Shown: positions 17,420 through 26,040, counted from the first letter of the stretch. The stretch is DNA of 64,000 nucleotides from a candidate division WOR-3 bacterium (GCA_039804025.1 JBDRZP010000011.1:1-64000), one strand, 5' to 3'. Translations and numbers: made by a program. The notes: generated from the sequence alone by a model not told the origin.

Positions 17420-17432
17420 TTTAAACCTCCTT

Positions 17433-19424
17433 TTAAACTAAAGCACCTTCAATTTCAGCGTAAATTTGTTCATCAAGGAATAATCTTTGCTGTGCTGCCT
17501 TAGATGGGCAGGCAGCAACACAAACTCCACATCCCTTACAGAGTGCTTCGTTTATATGAGCAATCTTCTTTTCTTCGTTAAAGGAAATAGCAGAATAGGG
17601 ACATAGAGCAATGCAGACATGGCATCCTGAACATTTTTCTTCATCAATAAAAGCTGTATTGGGTTCAAGAGTAATTTCGGATTTATCAATGAGGGCAAGG
17701 GCTTCTGCTGCAGCTGCTTCTGCTTGAGCTACTGTATCGGGAATATCCTTTGGACCCTGACATGCACCTGCAATAAAAACTCCATCTGTGAATGTTGAAA
17801 CAGGAGCAAGTTTTGGATGCCTTTCAAGGAACCAGCCTTCCTTTGAGCAGGAAATGTTTAAAAGTCTCCTTACTTCATCGGCATCAGGTTGAGGGGTGAG
17901 ACCAACTGAGAGAATAACCATATCAACTGGAATTCTCCTTACAACACCGATAAGGGTATCTTCCACTCTTATTATTAATTTACCCTCTTCTTCAGGAGTA
18001 ATTGCCCAATCAGTAACTTCTGCAACTTTACCTCTTATAAAATGGACTCCTTCTTCCATTAATTTGAGATAAAACTCCTCATAACCTTTTCCAGGTGTTC
18101 TCATATCAATATAAAAGTTATAGACCTCAGCGCCTGTTCTTTCCTTTATAAGGTGGGCAAGTTTGAGTGAATACATACAGCATACTCTTGAACACCATAT
18201 ATTATAATTCTTATCCCTTGAACCAACACAGTGAACAATTCCAACGGATTTTGGTGTTCTTCCATCCCTTAAAATAATTTCGCCTCCAGTGGGTCCAGAA
18301 GAGTTTACAAGTCTTTCCACCTCAAGGGAAGTATAAACATTTGGATATCTGCCATATCCATACTGAGGAATCTGGGAAGGATCAAAAATTTTAAATCCTG
18401 TTGCAACTATTATAGCTCCAACTTCAACTTCAATTATCTCCTCTCTCATATTGAAGTCTATTGCACCCCTTTCACAGGCTTCCTGACATGCTTTCTTGCA
18501 TTTCCCAGATAAAAACTGAATACATGTAGCAGGATCTATTATAGCAGCAAGAGGAACGGCCTGAGGAAAAGGAATATAAATTGGTTTTCTTTTTGAAAGA
18601 CCTTCATCAAATTCATTTGGAAATTTTCCTTCTTTATAAACGCAATTTTTTATACACTCGTAACATCCAACACATTTTTCAATGTCAACATATCTTGGTT
18701 TTTTTCTAATTTTTACTTTAAAGTTACCTACATAACCATCTACATTTTCTACTTCTGAATAGGTTAGAAGTGTAATATTAGGGTGGTCTTTAACAGCAGT
18801 CATTTTGGGTGTTAAAATACAGGAAGCACAGTCAAGGGTTGGGAAAGTTTTATCAAATTTTGCCATATGACCACCTATTGATGGTTCTCTTTCAACAAGA
18901 TAGACTTTTTTACCAGCATCTGCAATTGTTAAGGCAGCAGTAATTCCTGCTATACCACCACCAATAATAAGGACATCTGGATTTATTTTTTCTTTCTTCT
19001 TTTCAAGTGCTTCGTGAAATACAACCCTGTAAACTGCCGCTTTTACCATGGCTTTGGCTTTTTCTGTTGCTTCTTTTGAGTCCTTTGTTACCCAGGACAC
19101 ATGCTCTCTTATGTTTGCCATCTGGAAATAAAAGGGATTAAGTCCTGCTTCCTCAGCTGCTTTCCTGAAGGTGTGTTCATGAAGATGGGGAGAACAGGAC
19201 GCTACAACAATTCTATTTAATTTCAGTTCCTTTATATCTTTCTTTATTAAATCCTGTCCTGGGTCAGAACACATGTATTTATAATCTCTTGCTACTATAA
19301 CATTTGGTAAATTCTGTGCATACTTTACTACTTCTTCTATCTTAACTTTCCCTGCTATATTTGTTCCACAATGGCATATATAAACACCTATTCTTATTTC
19401 ACCATTATGTTTTACACTTTTCAT
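17433..19424 (-). CDS. hdrA: Heterodisulfide-reductase-like subunit A, bifurcating flavoprotein
   Basis: A 663-aa FAD and iron-sulfur protein, the site of flavin-based electron bifurcation in HdrABC-MvhADG complexes. Order: N-terminal cysteine domain (GVYICHCGTN), FAD-binding DVLIIGGGIAGITAALTIAD, the FDKTFPTLDCASCILTPKM region, an inserted ferredoxin cluster (CVGCYECIKNC), and two C-terminal [4Fe-4S] ferredoxin motifs (CSGCHVCIALCPYSAI and CKGCGVCVAACPSKAA). Length and domain order match archaeal HdrA. In a bacterium the disulfide acceptor is unknown, because CoM-S-S-CoB is not expected. It is part of the 11.8-kb operon. Confidence 0.94.
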   Translation of the reverse strand: MKSVKHNGEIRIGVYICHCGTNIAGKVKIEEVVKYAQNLPNVIVARDYKYMCSDPGQDLIKKDIKELKLNRIVVASCSPHLHEHTFRKAAEEAGLNPFYFQMANIREHVSWVTKDSKEATEKAKAMVKAAVYRVVFHEALEKKKEKINPDVLIIGGGIAGITAALTIADAGKKVYLVEREPSIGGHMAKFDKTFPTLDCASCILTPKMTAVKDHPNITLLTYSEVENVDGYVGNFKVKIRKKPRYVDIEKCVGCYECIKNCVYKEGKFPNEFDEGLSKRKPIYIPFPQAVPLAAIIDPATCIQFLSGKCKKACQEACERGAIDFNMREEIIEVEVGAIIVATGFKIFDPSQIPQYGYGRYPNVYTSLEVERLVNSSGPTGGEIILRDGRTPKSVGIVHCVGSRDKNYNIWCSRVCCMYSLKLAHLIKERTGAEVYNFYIDMRTPGKGYEEFYLKLMEEGVHFIRGKVAEVTDWAITPEEEGKLIIRVEDTLIGVVRRIPVDMVILSVGLTPQPDADEVRRLLNISCSKEGWFLERHPKLAPVSTFTDGVFIAGACQGPKDIPDTVAQAEAAAAEALALIDKSEITLEPNTAFIDEEKCSGCHVCIALCPYSAISFNEEKKIAHINEALCKGCGVCVAACPSKAAQQRLFLDEQIYAEIEGALV

Positions 19425-19438
19425 TATTTTTCCTCCTT

Positions 19439-20323
19439 TTAAACAGCTGCTTTTTGATATAAAATTTCAGGGTAAATAATATGATGATTAAATCCGAGTT
19501 CCTTTTCATCAATACCAAAAGCAACACCAAGAAGCTGTGTAAAGTAAATAACAGGTATAGAGAGCTTATCCTTAAACATTTTTTCCATTCTATCTTGATA
19601 AACTTCAAGGTTGAACTGACATAAAGGACAAACTGTGACAATCAAATGAGCACCTTTTCTTTTTGCTTCTCTTAATATAAGGTAAGAAAGACGGAATCCT
19701 ACTTCCTCTATAGTTCCTGAAAGAGATCCTCCGCAGCATTTAGTTTTTAAAGCACTTTCAACAGTTTCTGCACCGGTTGCCTCAACAATCCTATCAAGAT
19801 TTACAGGGTATCTTGGATTATCAAACTCTGTGAAGGGTCTTGTGAGAAGGCAACCATAATAGGAAAATACTCTTATCCCCCCAAGTGTTCTTTTAACTTT
19901 AGATTTTATTTTTTCAATTCCTACATCATTTATTAAAACATCAAGAGGGTGTCTCACTTTGACTTTCCCTTCGTAAACTTCTTTAAGGTTTGCCTTTTTA
20001 ACTGCTTCACATATTTTTTCTCTTATATCAGGGTATTCCTTGATAAAATGAATCGTTTTGTTTAACACCATATAACAAGCTGAACAGGGTGCTATAATGT
20101 CTCTTTCTTCTTTTTCAGCTATTGATAAATTTCTTACAGCCATTTTAAAAGATGCAAGCTCATCAATTGACATGTAAGTTGTAGCACCACAGCAATTCCA
20201 GTCCGGAAGTTCTGGTATATCCATTTCAAGATATTTAAAAACAGCAAGAAGAGATTTTTCATAAGATTTTCCTGTGCCCTTTAATGAGCAACCAGGATAA
20301 TAAAAATACTTTTTCTGATTCAT
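19439..20323 (-). CDS. hdrB: Heterodisulfide-reductase-like subunit B
   Basis: A 294-aa protein with two CCG domains that bind noncubane [4Fe-4S] clusters, the site of disulfide reduction in HdrB. The first domain has YPGCSLKGTG, WNCCGATTY and PCSACYMV. The second has YYGCLLTRP, KCCGGSLSG and CPLCQFNLE. Both cysteine sets look complete, so catalysis on a disulfide-type substrate is plausible. It starts 2 nt after the hdrC stop and is followed by hdrA after a 14-nt gap. Confidence 0.93.
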   Translation of the reverse strand: MNQKKYFYYPGCSLKGTGKSYEKSLLAVFKYLEMDIPELPDWNCCGATTYMSIDELASFKMAVRNLSIAEKEERDIIAPCSACYMVLNKTIHFIKEYPDIREKICEAVKKANLKEVYEGKVKVRHPLDVLINDVGIEKIKSKVKRTLGGIRVFSYYGCLLTRPFTEFDNPRYPVNLDRIVEATGAETVESALKTKCCGGSLSGTIEEVGFRLSYLILREAKRKGAHLIVTVCPLCQFNLEVYQDRMEKMFKDKLSIPVIYFTQLLGVAFGIDEKELGFNHHIIYPEILYQKAAV

Positions 20324-20324
20324 C

Positions 20325-20891
20325 TTAAACCTCCTTTAAAAGTTTTTTTAAAGTGCTTTTATCCTTTATTTTTTCTTCCTTAAAACTTAATCTTCCCTTA
20401 CTTAAAAGTTTTAATCCTAATGAAGCATTTTGAATAATTTTTAAAAGGGAAGTTTTAAGCCATAAATTCATAACAAGCTTTGCTTCAGATTGTCTTCCAT
20501 TTCTTGAAACTATATCATAAAAAGTTTTTGCTAAAATGGGAATCGGGAATTTTTTGGGATACTTTCCTTCTTTTATAGCCATTCTTTTAAGAGCATACAT
20601 AATGTATGTGATCTTTATGTTTTGAGGACATTCCACCTGACAAGAATAGCAAGAAGCACACAACCATATTGTTTTTGATGAGAGAACTTCATCTTTGAAT
20701 CCTTCCCTTACCATCGCAATTATCCTTCTTGGTGGATAATCCATATAAATTGAAAGGGGACATGTTCCAGAACATGTTCCACACTGTATACATTCTAAAA
20801 TACCTTCACCCCCTGGAGAATTTATAACTTCTTTTGTAAAATCCCTGTTAAGTTCACTTTCATATTTAATTGTTCTTTTAAATTTTTCCAT
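20325..20891 (-). CDS. hdrC: Heterodisulfide-reductase-like subunit C
   Basis: A 188-aa iron-sulfur protein with two [4Fe-4S] motifs, CIQCGTCSGTCPLSIY and CASCYSCQVECPQNI, that connects HdrA to HdrB. There are no membrane segments, matching the soluble HdrABC type and not membrane HdrDE. It is the first gene of the Hdr-Mvh-fhs-hyp operon. Its ATG lies about 35 nt downstream of the start site predicted from the sigma-54 motif at 20936-20951. Confidence 0.93.
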   Translation of the reverse strand: MEKFKRTIKYESELNRDFTKEVINSPGGEGILECIQCGTCSGTCPLSIYMDYPPRRIIAMVREGFKDEVLSSKTIWLCASCYSCQVECPQNIKITYIMYALKRMAIKEGKYPKKFPIPILAKTFYDIVSRNGRQSEAKLVMNLWLKTSLLKIIQNASLGLKLLSKGRLSFKEEKIKDKSTLKKLLKEV

Positions 20892-20935
20892 AATCTTAAT
20901 TTTACTTTAACTGGAATTGAACCTTCTTATTATAA

Positions 20936-20951
20936 TGCAAATTCTGTTCCA
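20936..20951 (-). promoter_or_regulatory. Sigma-54 promoter of the Hdr-Mvh operon
   Basis: The minus strand reads TGGAAC-N5-TTGCA with the obligatory 10 bp between GG and GC. It matches the 245-260 motif at all but one internal position. It predicts transcription start near 20925 and a leader of about 35 nt before hdrC. Confidence 0.72.
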
Positions 20952-20980
20952 CCTATTTTTTTATTAAAATTGTGTTTTTT

Positions 20981-21000
20981 TAGGACATTTTTTTGAGACA
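20981..21000 (-). promoter_or_regulatory. Probable enhancer site for the Hdr-Mvh sigma-54 promoter
   Basis: The minus strand carries TGTCTCA and, 13 bp later, TGTCCTA, separated by an A-tract. This is the same spacing and half-site as at 312-331. It lies 30 bp upstream of the sigma-54 motif. It also overlaps the -35 hexamer (TTGAGA, 20993-20998) of the divergent aminotransferase promoter, so a bound activator could repress that gene. Confidence 0.55.
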
Positions 21001-21022
21001 CAGATTACATTTAAATTATAAT
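20993..21022 (+). promoter_or_regulatory. Sigma-70 promoter of the aminotransferase-fumarase unit, leaderless geometry
   Basis: TTGAGA (20993-20998), an 18-bp spacer, then TATAAT (21017-21022). The ATG at 21028 begins 5 nt past the -10 box, so the mRNA should start at the start codon. Confidence 0.6.
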
Positions 21023-21027
21023 TTTTT

Positions 21028-22101
21028 ATGAAAAGAAAAAAACTTTTTATTCCTGGTCCAACTGAAGTCAGGGAGGAGGTGCTTGAGGCGCAGAGAAAGT
21101 GGATGATAGGGCACAGGGAAAAGGATTTTTCTACACTTTATGAAAGAGTTATAGAAAAATTAAGAAAGGTTCTTGAGACAAAAAATTTTGTTACAATTTT
21201 TACCTCCTCTGCAACAGGTGTTATGGAAGGTTCAATAAGGAATTTAGTTAAAAAGAATTTACTTTCAACTGTTTGTGGTGCCTTTTCTTACAGGTGGATG
21301 GATATAGCAAAAAGATGTGGAAAAGAGGTGGATGTAATTGAGGTGGATTGGGGAAAGGCAATAAAACCTTTTATGGTTGAAAGGGAATTAAAAAATAAAA
21401 AATATGAGGCAATTCTTATTACTCATAATGAAACTTCTACAGGTGTTACAAATCCCTTAAAAGAAATCTGTGAAGTTGTGAGGAATTTGTCACCTAATAC
21501 ATTGATTTTAGTAGATGCTGTTAGTTCTCTTGCTGGTATAGAAATTCCAATTGATGAACTTGGGCTTGATGTTATTTTTGCAAGTGTTCAAAAGTGTTTT
21601 GCAATGCCTCCTGGTTTGACTGTTACTGTTGTAAGTGAAAGAGCACTTGAAAAATCAAAAGAAATAAATGATAGAGGTTATTATTTTGATTTTCTTGAGA
21701 TGAAAAAGTATTATGATGAGAGAAAACAGACACCGGCAACTCCAGCAATTTCCCTTCTTTTTGCTTTTGATTATCAACTTGATAGAATGTTAAAAGAGGG
21801 AATGAAGGAGAGGTTTTTAAGACATTTAAAGATGGCTGAAAGAGTAAGAGATTGGGTAAAGGAAAGGGGATTTGAACTATTCCCTGAGAAGGGTTATGAG
21901 AGTAACACAGTTACTGTAATAAAAAATAACAAAAATATTGATGTTCCCTCAATGATTGAGAAATTAAGGGAAAGGGGATTTAAGATTGCAAATGGATATG
22001 GAAAACTTAAAAATATTACTTTTAGAATAGGTCATATGGGTGATTTGACTTTAGAAGAAATTGATGAACTTTTAAAAAATATGGATGAGGTTTTAAAGTG
22101 A
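21028..22101 (+). CDS. Class V aminotransferase (alanine-glyoxylate / serine-pyruvate type)
   Basis: A 357-aa PLP enzyme. It opens with LFIPGPTEVREEVLEAQ and GHREKDF, typical of the alanine-glyoxylate/serine-glyoxylate/PucG-like group. FTSSATGVMEGSIRNL is the phosphate-binding part, THNETSTGVTNPL and VDAVSSLAG follow, and the PLP lysine is in FASVQKCFAMPPGL near residue 190. Specificity cannot be fixed; roles in serine/glycine or phosphoserine metabolism are the usual options. Coupled with the next gene by a 4-nt overlap. No Shine-Dalgarno sequence is seen, consistent with a leaderless mRNA. Confidence 0.85.
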   Translation: MKRKKLFIPGPTEVREEVLEAQRKWMIGHREKDFSTLYERVIEKLRKVLETKNFVTIFTSSATGVMEGSIRNLVKKNLLSTVCGAFSYRWMDIAKRCGKEVDVIEVDWGKAIKPFMVERELKNKKYEAILITHNETSTGVTNPLKEICEVVRNLSPNTLILVDAVSSLAGIEIPIDELGLDVIFASVQKCFAMPPGLTVTVVSERALEKSKEINDRGYYFDFLEMKKYYDERKQTPATPAISLLFAFDYQLDRMLKEGMKERFLRHLKMAERVRDWVKERGFELFPEKGYESNTVTVIKNNKNIDVPSMIEKLRERGFKIANGYGKLKNITFRIGHMGDLTLEEIDELLKNMDEVLK

Positions 22102-23477
22102 AAAAAGACAGAATAGAGAGAGATAGTTTAGGTGAAGTTAAAGTTCCTTTTGATAAATATTACGGTGCTCATACACAGAGAGCTTTAGAAAATTTTTCTG
22201 TTTCTGAATTTAATTTTCCTTTTGAGTTTATAAAGGCATTATCTCTTATTAAAATCTGTGCTGCTGAGGTAAATTATGAACTTGGAAATTTAGAAGAGAG
22301 TTTATATAAATCAATAGTTAAGGCAGGAGAAGAAATTTATGAAGGAAAACTAAAGGATAATTTTCCCCTTGATATATTTCAGACTGGTTCTGGAACAAGC
22401 ACAAATATGAATATAAATGAAGTAATTGCTGGAAGGGTTAATGAGATTATGACAGGAAAAAGGGGTGGAAAAAATCCCTGTCATCCGAATGATCATGTTA
22501 ATATGGGGCAATCCTCTAATGATGTTATTCCCTCAGCAATGCAGATTGCTTCAAGAATTTTGCTTGATGAGTTAGTTTATGAAATTAAAAATTTTATAAA
22601 AATTTTAAAATTAAAGGAAAGGGAATTTAAAAAGATTATAAAAATAGGAAGGACCCATTTGCAGGATGCTGTTCCAATGACCCTTGGGCAGGAATTTTCA
22701 GGTTATCGTTCTCAAATGGAGAGTAATCTTAGAAGAATTAAGGGAGTTTTTAAAAATCTTGAACAATTGCCCCTTGGAGGAACAGCAATAGGAACCGGGA
22801 TTAATTCTCATCCTGAATTTGGTAAAAGAGTATGTAAAAAAATATCAGAAAGAACGGGAATAAAATTTAAGGAGGCAAAAAACAAATTTGAGTATATAGC
22901 AGGAAGAGATTGTATGGTTGAGTTAATGGGTGCTTTGAATACACTTGCAGTAAGTTTAATGAAGATTTCAAATGATATAAGACTTCTTTCAAGTGGTCCT
23001 ATGGCAGGATTTAATGAGATAGAGCTTCCTTCTCTTCAGGCTGGTAGTTCAATAATGCCAGGAAAAGTAAATCCTGTTATTCCTGAAATGATGATTCAGG
23101 TATGTGCTTTTGTTCATGGTGCTTACAATTCTGTTGTAACAGGTGCAGAGACTGGTCCTCTTGAACTAAATATGATGATGCCTCTTATTGCTTTTCTTTC
23201 AATAAATTCTATAAAGATTTTGAAAAATGCTATTAGGATTTTTGGAGAAAAATGCATAAAAGGAATAAAGGCAAATGAGGATGTCTGTAAAAGGTATGCA
23301 GAGATGAGTTTTGCTTTAATAACACCCCTTGCAAAAAGGATAGGTTATGATAAGGCTTCTTATATTGTTATGAAAGCAAAGAGGGAAAGAAAGACCCTGA
23401 AGGAGGTTTTAAAGGAGGAAAAAATTCTTGATGAAAAGGAGATTGAAGATATATTAAATCCCTTTAAAATGATTTAA
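22098..23477 (+). CDS. fumC: Class II fumarate hydratase (fumarase/aspartase superfamily)
   Basis: A 459-aa member of the fumarase/aspartase superfamily. Seen: ERDSLGEVKVPFDKYYGAHTQRALENF, FQTGSGTSTNMNINEV, the HPNDHVNMGQSSNDV substrate site, TGRTHLQDA-like IGRTHLQDAVPMTLGQE, and the catalytic loop GSSIMPGKVNP. GSSIMPGK, with Gly-Lys, favours fumarase; aspartases usually have MPAKVNPV. The flanking ELPSLQAGSS and PVIPEMMIQVC are aspartase-like, so an aspartate ammonia-lyase role is not ruled out. It is coupled to the aminotransferase by a 4-nt overlap. Confidence 0.8.
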   Translation: MKKDRIERDSLGEVKVPFDKYYGAHTQRALENFSVSEFNFPFEFIKALSLIKICAAEVNYELGNLEESLYKSIVKAGEEIYEGKLKDNFPLDIFQTGSGTSTNMNINEVIAGRVNEIMTGKRGGKNPCHPNDHVNMGQSSNDVIPSAMQIASRILLDELVYEIKNFIKILKLKEREFKKIIKIGRTHLQDAVPMTLGQEFSGYRSQMESNLRRIKGVFKNLEQLPLGGTAIGTGINSHPEFGKRVCKKISERTGIKFKEAKNKFEYIAGRDCMVELMGALNTLAVSLMKISNDIRLLSSGPMAGFNEIELPSLQAGSSIMPGKVNPVIPEMMIQVCAFVHGAYNSVVTGAETGPLELNMMMPLIAFLSINSIKILKNAIRIFGEKCIKGIKANEDVCKRYAEMSFALITPLAKRIGYDKASYIVMKAKRERKTLKEVLKEEKILDEKEIEDILNPFKMI

Positions 23478-23601
23478 AGATGATTTATAATAATCTTACA
23501 GAAATGGAATATAACGCAACCTAAAGGTTGCGGCTACAATAAATTATGGTAATAAATGTTAAAAAAATTAAAAAAATGGTAGGCGCAGGCTTTAGCCTGC
23601 G
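23478..23601. repeat. Two short palindromic repeats between convergent genes
   Basis: Two strong hairpins of G+C-rich sequence stand out in an A+T-rich gap: CGCAACC-TAAA-GGTTGCG at 23515-23532 and CGCAGGCT-TT-AGCCTGCG at 23584-23601. Sequences of this type (a palindrome around CTAAAGG or CTTTAGC) recur as interspersed repeats in many uncultured bacterial genomes; that is recollection, not a search. They sit between the convergent fumarase gene and tolB and could also end transcription in both directions. Confidence 0.65.
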
Positions 23602-23819
23602 AATTTTTAATGATATTGAATGCTTCCCCCTTTAACCTTTCTCCACATTTTTCATAAGCTATTTAATCTTAATCTTTTTAACCAATATTTCACCATATTC
23701 TTTCTCTATTTCCTCCAAATTATAACAGGGCAATTTAAATTCTTTCGGTCTCATAAATAATTTTAAAGTATCTTCTATCTTTATTCAATAATTCTATTAT
23801 CCCTTTAAAATTTTTCAGT
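23602..23819 (-). pseudogene. Gene remnant: short decayed reading frames
   Basis: No intact gene is seen here. On the minus strand a 31-codon frame (23754 to 23659, beginning MRPKEFKLPCYNLEEIEKE) reads like real protein. A different frame just upstream (LKNFKGIIELLNKDRRYFKIIYE, read from about 23818) joins it in sense, as if one gene had taken a frameshift and lost its ends. The family is not recognised. Confidence 0.3.
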
Positions 23820-25088
23820 TTACTCTAAAATTCCAGACCAATAAGGAAAATGGCAATTTCCAAGATCTGTTAATTTTTTTACATTTGAACCATCTATATT
23901 CATTACATAAACATCATTTTTTCCCTCTCTATTAGAAACAAATACGATATGAAGGCCATCAGGAGAAAAACAGGGATCCTCATTTACCCCTTCATATGTT
24001 AATTTATAAACTTTTTCACCAAAATTATCAGTCAGATATATTTGATTTTTGCCTTCATCATCAAGTCCTACATATACAACATAATCACCTTTTGGAGAAA
24101 AATTGGGAGAAGTATTATAACTTGTCTCATAGGTAATTCTCCTTAAATTCAATCCATCTCTATCCATAACAAAAATATGAGGAGAACCCAAACGATCTGA
24201 TACAAAAGCTATCTCGTTTCCATTTCCTGAAACCGAGGGTGATATATCTATAAAGGGGGAAAAAGTTAGTCTCTTTAACTTTTTATTTTCAATATTTAAA
24301 ATGTATATTTCAGGATCTCCATCTTTTGAAAGAGTTACACATAACTCTTTTGAATTTGGGAAAAATCCACCAGGGAGAAGAAGATTTTCACCCTGTAATA
24401 AAAGAGAACTTTTATTCTTTTCAAGATCTATTAAATAAATACCCATTAAATCTCTTTTTATATAGGTTGAATACACTATCTTTTTTCCACAGAAAGAAAC
24501 CCTCGGAAAAAGTTTTTTCTCACCTTGAGAATCTATCTTTTTCATGTTATAACCGTCATAATCCATAATATAAAGATCCCTTTTACCATTTATATCACGG
24601 GTAAAAACAATATATGTTTCAAATATTCCTTTTTCACCTACTAATTTTTCTACCACAAAATTACTGATTTTATGAGCTAATTTTCTTTTTTCCAGGTTCA
24701 AAGAAAAATTCTCTGACGCTACTTTTTTCTCAAGAATAACATCTAAAAGCTCAATAATTAAACTGTTATTTCTTATATCTACCTTAGACCTTAAAAGAAT
24801 ATTTGTTCCAAGTGTTCTCCAGAAACCAAAATCAGAATAATGATTTTTTTCTATAATATCCAGATTTGGAACAGTTAGAGTAAAATAAAGGGAAAATTCA
24901 AGATCACTTATTACAACTTTCTCTATCTCCCTTAAATTCATCTTAAGTTCATCAGAAATTTCTTCAAAAAATCCAAAAGGAAAAATACCTATATCAAGTT
25001 TCTTAAATTCTCCTCCTTTCAACTTCAAATAAACTTCACCCTGTGAAAATAAGAGAACTGGTAAAATAAAAATTATTAATTTTTTCAT
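23820..25088 (-). CDS. tolB: Tol-Pal system beta-propeller protein TolB
   Basis: A periplasmic protein of the Tol-Pal envelope-maintenance system that binds Pal. The 422 aa comprise a signal peptide (first roughly 17 residues, ending before QGEVYLKL), an N-terminal domain of about 130 residues, and repeated propeller blades with the TolB/PD40 signature: GKRDLYIMDYDGYNMKKI, ISPSVSGNGNEIAFVSDR, SPNFSPKGDYVVYVG, DPCFSPDGLHIVFVSNREGK. It is last in the operon pal-cpoB-tolQ-tolR-tolA-like-tolB and overlaps the preceding stop by 4 nt. Confidence 0.92.
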   Translation of the reverse strand: MKKLIIFILPVLLFSQGEVYLKLKGGEFKKLDIGIFPFGFFEEISDELKMNLREIEKVVISDLEFSLYFTLTVPNLDIIEKNHYSDFGFWRTLGTNILLRSKVDIRNNSLIIELLDVILEKKVASENFSLNLEKRKLAHKISNFVVEKLVGEKGIFETYIVFTRDINGKRDLYIMDYDGYNMKKIDSQGEKKLFPRVSFCGKKIVYSTYIKRDLMGIYLIDLEKNKSSLLLQGENLLLPGGFFPNSKELCVTLSKDGDPEIYILNIENKKLKRLTFSPFIDISPSVSGNGNEIAFVSDRLGSPHIFVMDRDGLNLRRITYETSYNTSPNFSPKGDYVVYVGLDDEGKNQIYLTDNFGEKVYKLTYEGVNEDPCFSPDGLHIVFVSNREGKNDVYVMNIDGSNVKKLTDLGNCHFPYWSGILE

Positions 25089-25657
25089 GGAACTTCAAAT
25101 TCAAGATAAACTCTTAAAAATTCCATATTCATCTCTATAGGTAATGGTGGAACTTTTTTTGTCAGAACAACTGCTCTGTATGCTGATTGGTCAAAAATTG
25201 TGTTACCTGAAGTTTTTTCTATCTTTATATCCTTTATACTTCCATCCTTTAAAATAACAAAGAAAATTGTTGTTCTTAAAGTATCTCTGTTTACATATCC
25301 ATAACTCCAGTTTTCACCTATTTTCCTTAAAAGAATATCAAAATAATAGGAATAAGGCATATCTAAATTTATCTTTGCTTTCCCTCCACCCTTTAATGGA
25401 AGTTCTTTCAAAGATTCCTTTTTTACTTCCTTCTTTTGCTCTTTCTTCTTTGATACCTTTTTAAATTCTTTTACTTTTTCAACAACCTGAGGTTCTTCAG
25501 GAGCTTTCTCAATAAATTTACTTTCACCTTCTATTTCCTTAAATTCCATATAAAAAACTGTGGGAGATAAAGAAAATTTTTCTCTTTCCTTTTTTAATAA
25601 AAGGAAATTAAAAAAAATAATATGTAAAAAAAAGGAAATTAAAAACTCCCTTAACAT
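25085..25657 (-). CDS. TonB/TolA-family energy-transducing protein
   Basis: A 190-aa protein with one N-terminal membrane helix (residues 5-21), a Lys/Glu-rich periplasmic linker (about 55-90), and a C-terminal TonB-like domain (FFVILKDGSIKDIKIEKTSGN, FDQSAYRAVVLTKKVPPLP). In this position, between tolR and tolB, it should play the TolA role of linking the TolQR motor to the outer membrane. The linker is much shorter than that of E. coli TolA, as is common outside proteobacteria. Confidence 0.85.
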   Translation of the reverse strand: MLREFLISFFLHIIFFNFLLLKKEREKFSLSPTVFYMEFKEIEGESKFIEKAPEEPQVVEKVKEFKKVSKKKEQKKEVKKESLKELPLKGGGKAKINLDMPYSYYFDILLRKIGENWSYGYVNRDTLRTTIFFVILKDGSIKDIKIEKTSGNTIFDQSAYRAVVLTKKVPPLPIEMNMEFLRVYLEFEVP

Positions 25658-26040
25658 TATCTTTTTGGTTCAATTATAAATCCGAGTTTTTCAAAACCTT
25701 TTTCTCTTACTTCACCAACAATTTCCATGACAAACCCATAAGATAGATCCCTGTCAGCCTTTATAAATACTTTTCTTTTTCCTTTCTTTTTAAGAAGCTC
25801 AAGGTAAAAAGGAAGTTTTGAAAACTCAACTTCTTGTTCCCCTAAAAATATTTTTTTATCATTTCTTATTGTTATTGTAATTTCCTCATCCTTTATTTCT
25901 TCAACCTTTTTTGACTTGGGCAGATTAACCTCAAAACCTGTCTGAAGAAGTGGACTTGTTATCAAAAATATAACAAGTAATGTTATACTAACATCAGCAA
26001 GGGAGGTTATATTTATTTCTGAAATATATTTTCTATCCAT
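25657..26040 (-). CDS. tolR: TolR/ExbD proton-channel subunit
   Basis: A 127-aa ExbD/TolR-family protein with one membrane helix near residues 15-33. The helix contains the proton-conducting Asp in SLADVSITLLVIFLITSPL, followed by a periplasmic domain (EVNLPKSK, KADRDLSYGFVMEIVGEVREKGF). It shares one base with the tolQ stop region and one with the next start, so the genes are tightly coupled. Confidence 0.92.
   Translation of the reverse strand: MDRKYISEINITSLADVSITLLVIFLITSPLLQTGFEVNLPKSKKVEEIKDEEITITIRNDKKIFLGEQEVEFSKLPFYLELLKKKGKRKVFIKADRDLSYGFVMEIVGEVREKGFEKLGFIIEPKR

Noticed and set aside
19405-19641. 78-aa minus-strand frame inside hdrB
   Set aside because: Alternative frame of hdrB with low-complexity hydrophobic residues; hdrB has complete CCG motifs in the main frame.
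20892-21027. Riboswitch between hdrC and the aminotransferase gene
   Set aside because: Both transcripts have predicted leaders of under 40 nt; the gap is fully explained by two promoters and an activator site.
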